Positions 1-5,694 of a DNA stretch of 13,655 bases are shown piece by piece. The notes beneath the pieces are model-generated. The model did no database searches. It was not told the origin of the DNA and saw only the letters and a list, made by a program, of their open reading frames with translations. Each line of letters opens with the position of its first letter. Position 1 is the stretch's first letter. A program made the position numbers and the translations under genes. Source of the stretch: Desulforhopalus sp. (lineage in GTDB: Bacteria; Desulfobacterota; Desulfobulbia; Desulfobulbales; Desulfocapsaceae); contig JALNVI010000071.1 of the NCBI GenBank assembly GCA_023231425.1, positions 1-13,655 on the forward strand, in the 5' to 3' direction.

Positions 1-26
1 AAGGGACCCTTCTTTGAAGTTGTTAC

Positions 27-1184
27 TCAGCTGTAGAATTTTGCAATGGTATCCACTACATGCTGCTGCATCTCAGGAGTCAACTCAGCATAAATAGGCA
101 GGGCTGCTACCTCCTTCGCGGCCTTGTCAGCCTGGGGGCAGTCTGTACTGGCAGCCAGATCGCCGAGACACTCCTGGTGATGCAGAGGGACCGGATAGTA
201 AATCTCACACCCGATGTCGTGCGCGTGGAGAAACGCCACAAGTTCATCCCTTCGCTGCACACGTAATACAAATTGATTGTATATGTGAAGATTCCCTTCA
301 CCCTGATAGACTTGCTTCGGTGTCTTCACCAGACCCGCCTCAATAAGACCAGTCTCTGCAAACATGCGCTTATAGGTCGCGGCATTTGCTGCACGCCCCC
401 GATGCCAATCGTTCAGATGGGGCAGCTTGATACGCAGTGCCACTGCCTGAATCGGGTCGAGACGAAAGTTACCGCCAACCATCTTATGATAGTATTTCGG
501 ATGCGCCCCGTGGTTGCGCAACAGTCTCAGTTTTTCAGCAAACTCCTCATCGGCGGTTACTACCATGCCACTGTCGCCAATCCCGCCAAGGTTCTTGCTC
601 GGAAAAAAAGAAAAACAGCCAGCCAGCCCCATCGCTCCGGCCTTTACATTCTTTCCGCTGCCGCCAAAGTTGGGATACTCGGCACCAATGGCCTGAGCCG
701 CATCCTCAATCACCGGCAGTCCATACTGCGCCGCAAGTTTCACAATCGGCGTCATATCAGCGCACTGTCCATAGAGGTGAACCGGAACAACTGCCTTGAT
801 CTTCCGTTCAGTGTCCGCCTTCAATATTTTTTTCATTGATTCCGGGTCAATATTGAAACTCTCCGGGTCAATATCAGCAAAGACCGGAGTCGCCCCCACC
901 CGCAGAATGACTCCCATGGTGGCAAAGAACGAAAAGGGAGTGGTAAGCACCTGATCCTCCGGTTTCAGATCGAGCCCCATCATACTCACCAGCAGAGCAT
1001 CGGTCCCGCTGGAGACCCCGATGCCATAACCAACACCACAATACTCAGCAATTTCATTTTCAAGGGCATCAACTTCTGGTCCACCAACATAACAGGTAGA
1101 ACGAAGCACACGGAGCACCCCCTCAGTCATTTCAGGTTCAAGGGAGGCCAGCTGCGGTTTCAAGTCTAAAAGAGGTACCTGCAT
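27..1184 (-). CDS. DegT/DnrJ/EryC1/StrS family PLP-dependent sugar aminotransferase
   Basis: 385 residues, the usual full length for this fold-type I PLP aminotransferase family, which transfers an amino group (normally from glutamate) to a nucleotide-linked keto-sugar for O-antigen, capsule or glycan synthesis in the cytoplasm. Visible in order: the N-terminal VPLLDLKPQ opening, the phosphate-binding SSGTDAL at 58-64, the cofactor-ring segment VIEDAAQAIGA at 158-168 with Asp161, and the internal-aldimine lysine K197 in FFPSKNLGGIGDSG. A LRNHG motif follows near 222-226. It resembles WbpE/WlbC-type enzymes acting on UDP-2-acetamido-3-keto-glucuronate, but the substrate cannot be read from sequence. 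The ATG at 1184 has an AGGA-type ribosome site about 12 bases upstream, slightly far. No sugar-pathway neighbour is visible; the gene ends near the window edge, so an operon partner may lie outside. A dispersed repeat sits directly upstream and may include its promoter. The family call is firm; the exact substrate is unknown. Confidence 0.93.
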   Translation of the reverse strand: MQVPLLDLKPQLASLEPEMTEGVLRVLRSTCYVGGPEVDALENEIAEYCGVGYGIGVSSGTDALLVSMMGLDLKPEDQVLTTPFSFFATMGVILRVGATPVFADIDPESFNIDPESMKKILKADTERKIKAVVPVHLYGQCADMTPIVKLAAQYGLPVIEDAAQAIGAEYPNFGGSGKNVKAGAMGLAGCFSFFPSKNLGGIGDSGMVVTADEEFAEKLRLLRNHGAHPKYYHKMVGGNFRLDPIQAVALRIKLPHLNDWHRGRAANAATYKRMFAETGLIEAGLVKTPKQVYQGEGNLHIYNQFVLRVQRRDELVAFLHAHDIGCEIYYPVPLHHQECLGDLAASTDCPQADKAAKEVAALPIYAELTPEMQQHVVDTIAKFYS

Positions 1185-1211
1185 GATAATATTACGTCCT
1201 GTCTGTCAGTA

Positions 1212-1320
1212 GGAAACATCGAATAACCAGTCTTTCGTCCATCGTCTTCGTTACAGTCAAAAAATTATTCTCGGAGGCAAGTGCTATACTCCGATATCAA
1301 AGTTATTCAAGGTCCCGGGA
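1212..1320 (+). repeat. Dispersed inverted-repeat element, copy A
   Basis: Bases 1221-1272 match 5278-5329 with about 47 of 52 identical. The right end (GTTATTCAAGGTCCC, 1301-1315) is the inverse complement of the GGGACC-TTGAATAAC type of end seen in the other copies. The left end, ending in CGAATAAC at 1220-1227, pairs imperfectly with it (about 11 of 16). The copy fills most of the gap between the sigma-factor and aminotransferase genes. It is about 110 bp long and carries no convincing gene. Confidence 0.7.
1283..1310 (-). promoter_or_regulatory. Possible promoter for the aminotransferase, inside repeat copy A
   Basis: On the minus strand TTGAAT (1305-1310) and TATAGC (1283-1288) are 16 bases apart, each matching the sigma-70 consensus at four of six positions. 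The TTGAAT belongs to the terminal inverted repeat. This is the best candidate promoter I see upstream of the aminotransferase, but it is weak. Confidence 0.3.
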
Positions 1321-1326
1321 GTAAAA

Positions 1327-1360
1327 ACAAAAAAACGCACCCCGAACCCCTGGAAGCGTT
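1327..1360 (-). terminator. Rho-independent terminator of the sigma-factor gene
   Basis: On the minus strand an AACGC...GCGTT stem (1334-1338 with 1356-1360) encloses a GC-rich loop with a possible inner CC/GG pairing, and is followed by a run of seven T. It begins 16 bases after the sigma-factor stop codon. The outer stem is only five pairs, but its position and T-run are right. Confidence 0.65.
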
Positions 1361-1375
1361 AGAATCAGTATGACA

Positions 1376-2392
1376 TCAATGACCGCCAGAGTTAATAACT
1401 ATCTTCTCCCCGTCGAAATAATCAACGATATCCGGCATTTCGGCTTCCAGATAGACTTTCATCTTTTTCAGCAGGTTTACCTCAATCTGCCGTACCCGCT
1501 CGCGGGATATATCGAACTTGTCGGCAATATTTTGCAAAGTCAGCGGCTCATCGGTGAGCAGGCGCTGCTCAAGTATCATCCGCTCCTTGTCGTTGAGCTT
1601 GTCCTTAAGGGCTGTAATAAGCTCCGTAAGACGCTCTTTCACCTCCCGACCGGCAACCACCGACTCAATCCCGGGGCCGTTGCTCGGTAGAAAACTCTTC
1701 TGTTCATCATCGGAATCTGAACGTACCGGGCTCTCAAGTGAGACATCCCAGTTGTCCATCCGCTGCTCCATCTCAATAACCTCTTTCTCTTTTACGTTGA
1801 GGCGTTCGGCAAGCAGTTTTGGTTCCGGATTGAAGCCCTGGCTCTCCAGCAGCTTACGCTCCTTGTTGAGGCTGAAGAAAAGTTTACGCTGAGCCTGGGT
1901 CGTACCAATTTTCACCAGACGCCAGTTATCCATGATAAATTTGAGGACATAGGCGCGAATCCAGTAGGCGGCATAATAAGAAAATTTAACACCCCGGTAG
2001 GGGTCAAATTTACGTGTCGCCTGCACAAGACCGACATTTCCCTCCTGGATCAGATCCATGAAGTTCTGCATCCAGTATTTCTGGAAATCCATCGCAACCT
2101 TGACCACAAGACGAAGGTTGGAACTGACTAGACGATATGCCGCTTCCTGGTCACCTTCTTCCTTGAATTTGATTGCCAGTTCATCGGTCTCTTCCCGGCT
2201 GAGCAACTCATACTGACTGATCTCCTGCAGATAACGGTGCAGCGCCGGATTACTGACTGCAGGAAGATTTACATCATCAGAGAGGGAGACGAGGGGGTTG
2301 AAATAATTGTCAGAGAAGTTCTTCTGCTCAGTTGCAGGAGTCTCCTTGTCATTTTCAACTTCCACGGCTTCAGTAGGGGTGGTTTTACTCAT
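1376..2392 (-). CDS. rpoH: RNA polymerase sigma factor, RpoH (sigma-32) family
   Basis: 338 residues from the ATG at 2392, which has a GAGGAA ribosome site a few bases upstream. The reading frame stays open for 23 more codons, but the extension looks like untranslated leader. Sigma-70 family regions are clear: region 1.2 around 48-75, region 2 at about 87-157 with DLIQEGNVGLVQATRKFDP and SYYAAYWIRAYV, and region 4 helix-turn-helix at about 285-312 (LQNIADKFDISRERVRQIE). The segment QRKLFFSLNKERK at 168-180 matches the RpoH box that separates heat-shock sigma factors from RpoD, and there is no RpoD-like N-terminal domain. The likely role is to direct core polymerase to heat-shock and protein-quality promoters. 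It diverges from lepA, with a strong extended -10 promoter at 2527-2535 and its own terminator. The N-terminal 45 residues are acidic and not conserved-looking. It might be a paralogous alternative sigma factor rather than the sole RpoH. Confidence 0.88.
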   Translation of the reverse strand: MSKTTPTEAVEVENDKETPATEQKNFSDNYFNPLVSLSDDVNLPAVSNPALHRYLQEISQYELLSREETDELAIKFKEEGDQEAAYRLVSSNLRLVVKVAMDFQKYWMQNFMDLIQEGNVGLVQATRKFDPYRGVKFSYYAAYWIRAYVLKFIMDNWRLVKIGTTQAQRKLFFSLNKERKLLESQGFNPEPKLLAERLNVKEKEVIEMEQRMDNWDVSLESPVRSDSDDEQKSFLPSNGPGIESVVAGREVKERLTELITALKDKLNDKERMILEQRLLTDEPLTLQNIADKFDISRERVRQIEVNLLKKMKVYLEAEMPDIVDYFDGEKIVINSGGH

Positions 2393-2522
2393 GATTCCTC
2401 GTTGAGGGGGGTGGTTGTCCTGTTGCCGAATGGCAATGCTGGCGGAGAATTCTGTTCCCAACGCCCGCCAGATGTGATAGAAAACACAATCTCAATCGTT
2501 TTTATCTTTTCTTTGTGGGGTT

Positions 2523-2533
2523 GTATATTATAC
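2523..2533 (+). promoter_or_regulatory. Symmetrical -10 region, possible divergent lepA promoter
   Basis: GTATATTATAC is a perfect 5-1-5 inverted repeat covering the minus-strand -10. The plus strand offers TATATT at 2524-2529 as the matching -10 for lepA, with only a weak -35 (TTTATC at 2501-2506, 17 bases away). A start near 2536 would give a lepA leader of under 40 bases. Confidence 0.4.
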
Positions 2534-2535
2534 CA
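2527..2535 (-). promoter_or_regulatory. Extended -10 promoter for the RpoH-family gene
   Basis: The minus strand reads TGG-TATAAT, a perfect extended -10 (TGn plus TATAAT). No good -35 at 17 bases is present, which is typical of extended -10 promoters. Transcription would start near 2520, giving a leader of about 125 bases before the ATG at 2392. Confidence 0.6.
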
Positions 2536-2572
2536 CATCCATCCGGTTTCAACACGCCTCCAGCGAACTTCC

Positions 2573-4366
2573 ATGAATAACATCCGAAATTTCAGTATTA
2601 TCGCCCATATCGACCACGGGAAATCGACCCTTGCCGACCGTATGATCCAGCTTTGCGACCTCGTCAGTGACCGTGAATTCAAAAATCAACTGCTTGATAA
2701 TATGGATATTGAGCGAGAACGCGGGATCACCATCAAAAGTCAAACGATCTGTCTGCCTTACACCGCAGCCGATGGCAAAACCTATTCTCTTAACCTCGTT
2801 GATACCCCCGGACACGTGGACTTCAGCTATGAGGTAAGTCGAGCGCTCAGTTGCTGTGAAGGCGCCCTGCTGCTCATTGACGCCGCTCAGGGCGTAGAGG
2901 CTCAGACCCTCGCCAATCTGTATCTGGCCATGGAAAATGATCTTGAAATCATTCCAGTGATCAACAAGATTGACCTCCCTTCCGCCGACCCGGAAGGCGT
3001 TGCGCTGCAAATTGAGGATGATCTCGGCCTCGACATCGATCACGTACAGTATTGCTCAGCTAAAACAGGTCAGGGTGTAAAAGAAATCTTTGAAGCCATC
3101 GTCACTCTGCTGCCACCGCCGCAAGGCTCCTCCGAAGCACCTCTGCAGGTCCTGATATTTGATGCAAACTACGACTCCTTCCGAGGGACCCTCATCAGTG
3201 TGCGGATTATCAACGGCACGGTAAAGGCAGGAGACGCCATCCGTTTTATGTCCACCGGCAAAGAGTACAGGGTGGAAGAGGTTGGCCTCTTTAAACTGCA
3301 TCGTGAGTCCTGCAAACAGCTCTCCGCCGGCCAGGTCGGCTATATTCTCGCCGGCATCAAAACGGTGGAGGACACCCGCCCCGGCGATACCATCACCTCA
3401 GTGGTAAACCCCGCTGCCAGGCCGCTCCCTGGCTTCAAGGAGGTGCAGCAGGTGGTCTTCTCGTCGCTCTACCCCATCTCCACTGATGACTATGAGGATC
3501 TTGCCACGGCTCTGGAAAAGCTTAAGCTCAACGACGCAGCCCTCACCTTCGAAAAAGACAGCTCCGCCGCCCTCGGTTTCGGTTTCCGCTGCGGCTTTCT
3601 CGGTCTGCTCCACCTTGAGGTAATTCAGGAGCGTCTGGAGCGCGAGTTCGACATCAGCCTTATCCTCACCGTACCCTCAGTGCAGTATCACTTCTTCCTC
3701 TCCAACGGGAAGGAAACCGTAGTGGACAACCCCGCCCACTTCCCTGATCCTGCCCACATTGAGCACATTGAAGAACCCTTCATCAAGGCAACCATCCTCA
3801 TGCCGGAGACCTACATGGGTACGGTAATGACGCTCTGTCGTGAGCGCCGCGGGGAAAACACCAGTTTCCACTACCCAACTCCAGGACGCATAGAATTGAC
3901 GGTGGAACTGCCCCTCGCAGATGTGATCTACGACTTTTACGACAAACTGAAATCCATCACCCAGGGATATGGCTCCTTTGACTATGCGCTGCTTGATTAC
4001 CGCCGGGCGGACCTTGTAAAACTTGATATCCTTGTCAACAGTGAGGCGGTGGACGCTCTTTCTCAGCTTGTCCACCGCAACAATGCCCGTGCCCGCGGGC
4101 TGCATGCCTGCGAAATGCTCAAGCAGGAGATTCCCCGACAGATGTTCAAAATCGCTATTCAGGCTGCCATTGGCGGCAACATTGTTGCGCGGACCAATGT
4201 CTCTGCTCTGCGCAAAGACGTAACCGCCAAGTGCTACGGTGGCGATATCAGTCGGAAACGCAAGCTGCTGGAAAAGCAGAAGGCAGGGAAAAAACGGATG
4301 AAAACGGTGGGGAATGTGGATATTCCGCAGACTGCTTTCCTTGCAGTTTTGAAATCGGAACAGTAA
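2573..4366 (+). CDS. lepA: Elongation factor 4 (LepA), ribosome back-translocating GTPase
   Basis: 597 residues, the standard LepA length. Start chosen at the ATG at 2573, because the protein then begins MNNIRNFSIIAHIDHGKST like other LepA proteins. The frame is open further upstream, but that stretch is antisense to the sigma-factor gene. GTPase motifs: G1 AHIDHGKST 11-19, switch I RERGITIK 48-55, G3 DTPGH 77-81, G4 NKID 131-134, G5 SAKTG 162-166. Domain II (beta barrel), EF-G-like domains III and V, and the LepA-specific C-terminal domain follow. The tail carries the diagnostic AKCYGGDISRKRKLL and KKRMKTVGNV motifs. LepA binds the ribosome at the cytoplasmic membrane and influences translocation and initiation. 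No clear Shine-Dalgarno sequence precedes the start. No terminator is visible before the lipoprotein gene 72 bases downstream, so the two may be co-transcribed. Confidence 0.98.
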   Translation: MNNIRNFSIIAHIDHGKSTLADRMIQLCDLVSDREFKNQLLDNMDIERERGITIKSQTICLPYTAADGKTYSLNLVDTPGHVDFSYEVSRALSCCEGALLLIDAAQGVEAQTLANLYLAMENDLEIIPVINKIDLPSADPEGVALQIEDDLGLDIDHVQYCSAKTGQGVKEIFEAIVTLLPPPQGSSEAPLQVLIFDANYDSFRGTLISVRIINGTVKAGDAIRFMSTGKEYRVEEVGLFKLHRESCKQLSAGQVGYILAGIKTVEDTRPGDTITSVVNPAARPLPGFKEVQQVVFSSLYPISTDDYEDLATALEKLKLNDAALTFEKDSSAALGFGFRCGFLGLLHLEVIQERLEREFDISLILTVPSVQYHFFLSNGKETVVDNPAHFPDPAHIEHIEEPFIKATILMPETYMGTVMTLCRERRGENTSFHYPTPGRIELTVELPLADVIYDFYDKLKSITQGYGSFDYALLDYRRADLVKLDILVNSEAVDALSQLVHRNNARARGLHACEMLKQEIPRQMFKIAIQAAIGGNIVARTNVSALRKDVTAKCYGGDISRKRKLLEKQKAGKKRMKTVGNVDIPQTAFLAVLKSEQ

Positions 4367-4438
4367 AATAATTGAATCTTCAAAATAGGTGATGCATCCC
4401 CAAAGCCAACCTCTAAAGGGTAGTTTGAAAACTGCATT

Positions 4439-4993
4439 ATGAAACCACTGCAACTGCTCCTCTTGACCATAATCCTGCTGCTCACCGCCTGCTCCCACCC
4501 GCAGGTGGAGACTGACTATGATCTCAAGACTGATTTCCAGAATGCCTCCAAAACATGGAGTCTGTGGGAAGAGAGACAGAAGAACGAGTGCGGGACACTC
4601 AACCGCGATGAACTGGAGCGTACTCGTTTTTATACTGCCCTCAATCAGGTAATGAACGAAAAAGGTTTTCTCAAGGCATCAATTCCAGCCTGGCTCGTGA
4701 CCCTCGGCTACACGATGGAGGATGTCCTTGAACACCCCCCCGCAATGGGTATCGGAGGGGACAGTAACGGCCACGGCCTCGGTATGGGCAGCATGTTCGG
4801 CTGCGGAGACACCGTGCATCAGTATCACCAGGTGAAGGTTATTATTTCCTTCTACCGCAGCGACAACAAACAGCTTGTCTGGCGTGCCTCCGGAGCGGAA
4901 TTTCCCCCGGGTCACGAAGCATCTCCTCTGGAACGCAATGAAGCGGCGAAAAGACTGGTACAGGCTGTATTGAAAGACTTTCCGCCAAAGTAA
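4439..4993 (+). CDS. Putative lipoprotein, DUF4136-like
   Basis: 184 residues. The N terminus is a lipoprotein signal: short basic start, hydrophobic stretch 4-15 and lipobox LTAC with the lipidated Cys18. Serine follows the cysteine, so outer-membrane sorting is likely. The mature part starts with a V-x-TDYDLKTDFQNASKTW segment and has a central FYTALNQVMNEKGFLKA helix, as in DUF4136 lipoproteins, where DYD..TDF and AI...L..KG are the recurring elements. The end, VKVIISFYRSDNKQLVWRASG and then NEAAKRLVQAVLKDFPPK, also fits that family. An insertion rich in Gly, Met and His (about 101-130) is unusual. Function is unknown. It follows lepA on the same strand at 72 bases and is followed 45 bases on by a terminator. 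The ribosome site is weak (AAAGGG well upstream). Confidence 0.8.
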   Translation: MKPLQLLLLTIILLLTACSHPQVETDYDLKTDFQNASKTWSLWEERQKNECGTLNRDELERTRFYTALNQVMNEKGFLKASIPAWLVTLGYTMEDVLEHPPAMGIGGDSNGHGLGMGSMFGCGDTVHQYHQVKVIISFYRSDNKQLVWRASGAEFPPGHEASPLERNEAAKRLVQAVLKDFPPK

Positions 4994-5037
4994 AGGATAT
5001 CCGCTGAAAATTTTTTACTGCCCGATTGATCAATCCC

Positions 5038-5072
5038 AAAAGGGGCGCGGCGCATCTGCCACGTCCCCTTTT
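5038..5072 (+). terminator. Terminator hairpin after the lipoprotein gene
   Basis: AAAAGGGG (5038-5045) pairs with CCCCTTTT (5065-5072). The stem continues inward through CG and GGC/GCC with small bulges, around a loop near GCATCT. It lies 45 bases after the lipoprotein stop and has a T-rich 3' side; the A-run on the other side could make it work in both directions. Confidence 0.7.
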
Positions 5073-5267
5073 CTCCACCTGCTTCAGTCCGAAATTTGAT
5101 TCTTTTTTCCATAAAGAGAGAGGGCTGACAACAGAAGGCACACATCTTTCATCAAACTGCTTTTTTAGACCGTTGATTTAACCTGTTCTTTTTCAATACC
5201 TGGCTGTAAACGGACAATATCCAGCCCTGCTTCGATTTAATCCTCCCTCAGAGAAAATACACCTTCA

Positions 5268-5479
5268 GGTGTACCTTGAATAACCAGTCTTTCACCCATC
5301 TTCTTCGTTACAGGCAAAAAATTATCCTCCGACAAAGCAGGGAACGAGACGTCGAGGTAAGCGCTAAACTCCAGGGAAGCGATAGACTCCGTGATCAACC
5401 ATGGCTGCAAGAAAGGTCCTCCTGTGCCTCGGATATAAACGAAACACAAGCTGTTTCAAGGTACCCTTATACCGTGTTC
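5268..5479 (+). repeat. Dispersed inverted-repeat element, copy B (longest copy)
   Basis: The left end GTGTACCTTGAATAACC (about 5270-5286) and right end CTGTTTCAAGGTACCCT (5451-5467) form an imperfect terminal inverted repeat about 200 bp apart. The left part (5278-5329) is shared with copy A at about 90 percent. The right part (5417-5479) is shared with copy C (8139-8201, opposite orientation) at about three quarters identity. Copy B therefore contains both modules, and A and C look like internally deleted derivatives. No transposase is encoded. Confidence 0.7.
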
Positions 5480-5544
5480 TCTTCGTTGAAATTATGATCA
5501 ACAAAGTTGGTTCTGCTGCTCCGGGGGCGACGTTAAAAATGAAG

Positions 5545-5591
5545 GTCTCTGTTTATCAACGAGCAGAGACGTCCCAATTGGTCGTCTCTGC
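5545..5591. repeat. Nested inverted repeats able to form alternative hairpins
   Basis: GTCTCTG at 5545-5551, GCAGAGACG at 5563-5571 and CGTCTCTGC at 5583-5591. The middle segment can pair with either neighbour: seven pairs with the first, nine perfect pairs with the third. The loop of the second hairpin contains the palindrome CCAATTGG. About 20 bases further on is a strong terminator stem. The layout resembles an attenuator or a small structured RNA, but no gene follows in the plus direction. Confidence 0.6.
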
Positions 5592-5611
5592 CTCTAACAG
5601 ACCTTGAAAAC

Positions 5612-5653
5612 AAAAAAGAGGCTGTCCCGAAATCACGGGACAGCCTCTTTTTT
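5612..5653. terminator. Bidirectional rho-independent terminator, perfect 18-bp stem
   Basis: A-run plus GAGGCTGTCCCG (5612-5629), a six-base loop AAATCA, then the exact complement ending in six T (5636-5653). A and T runs on both sides make it work in both directions. It lies 41 bases past the stop of the minus-strand pentapeptide gene and would also stop plus-strand transcription coming through the gene-free region. Confidence 0.93.
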
Positions 5654-5694
5654 ATGACAGCGCAGGACTCAAATGGGAACCCAAAGGCTGGAAT

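Larger units (their letters stand above)
4994..5694. other. 700-bp gene-free region between convergent genes
   Basis: No reading frame here has a credible start, ribosome site and composition together. It holds a terminator (5038-5072), dispersed repeat copy B (about 5268-5479), a nested set of inverted repeats (5545-5591) and a long perfect terminator stem (5612-5653). I see nothing recognisable at 5073-5267. Confidence 0.7.

Noticed and set aside
3..26. GGGACCC...TTTGAAG...TTAC at the window edge, similar to the repeat ends
   Set aside because: Needs insertions to align with the terminal repeat and is cut by the window edge; too weak to call a fourth copy.
2393..2461. 23-codon upstream extension of the sigma factor
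   Set aside because: The ATG at 2392 has a proper ribosome site and the extension lacks sigma-factor similarity.
2237..2572. Upstream extension of lepA
   Set aside because: It is antisense to the sigma-factor gene and LepA proteins start at the conserved MNNIRNFSIIAHIDHG-type sequence.
5237..5449. 70-codon minus-strand frame inside repeat copy B
   Set aside because: Starts only with TTG, has no ribosome site and lies almost wholly in the repeat; treated as part of the repeat finding.
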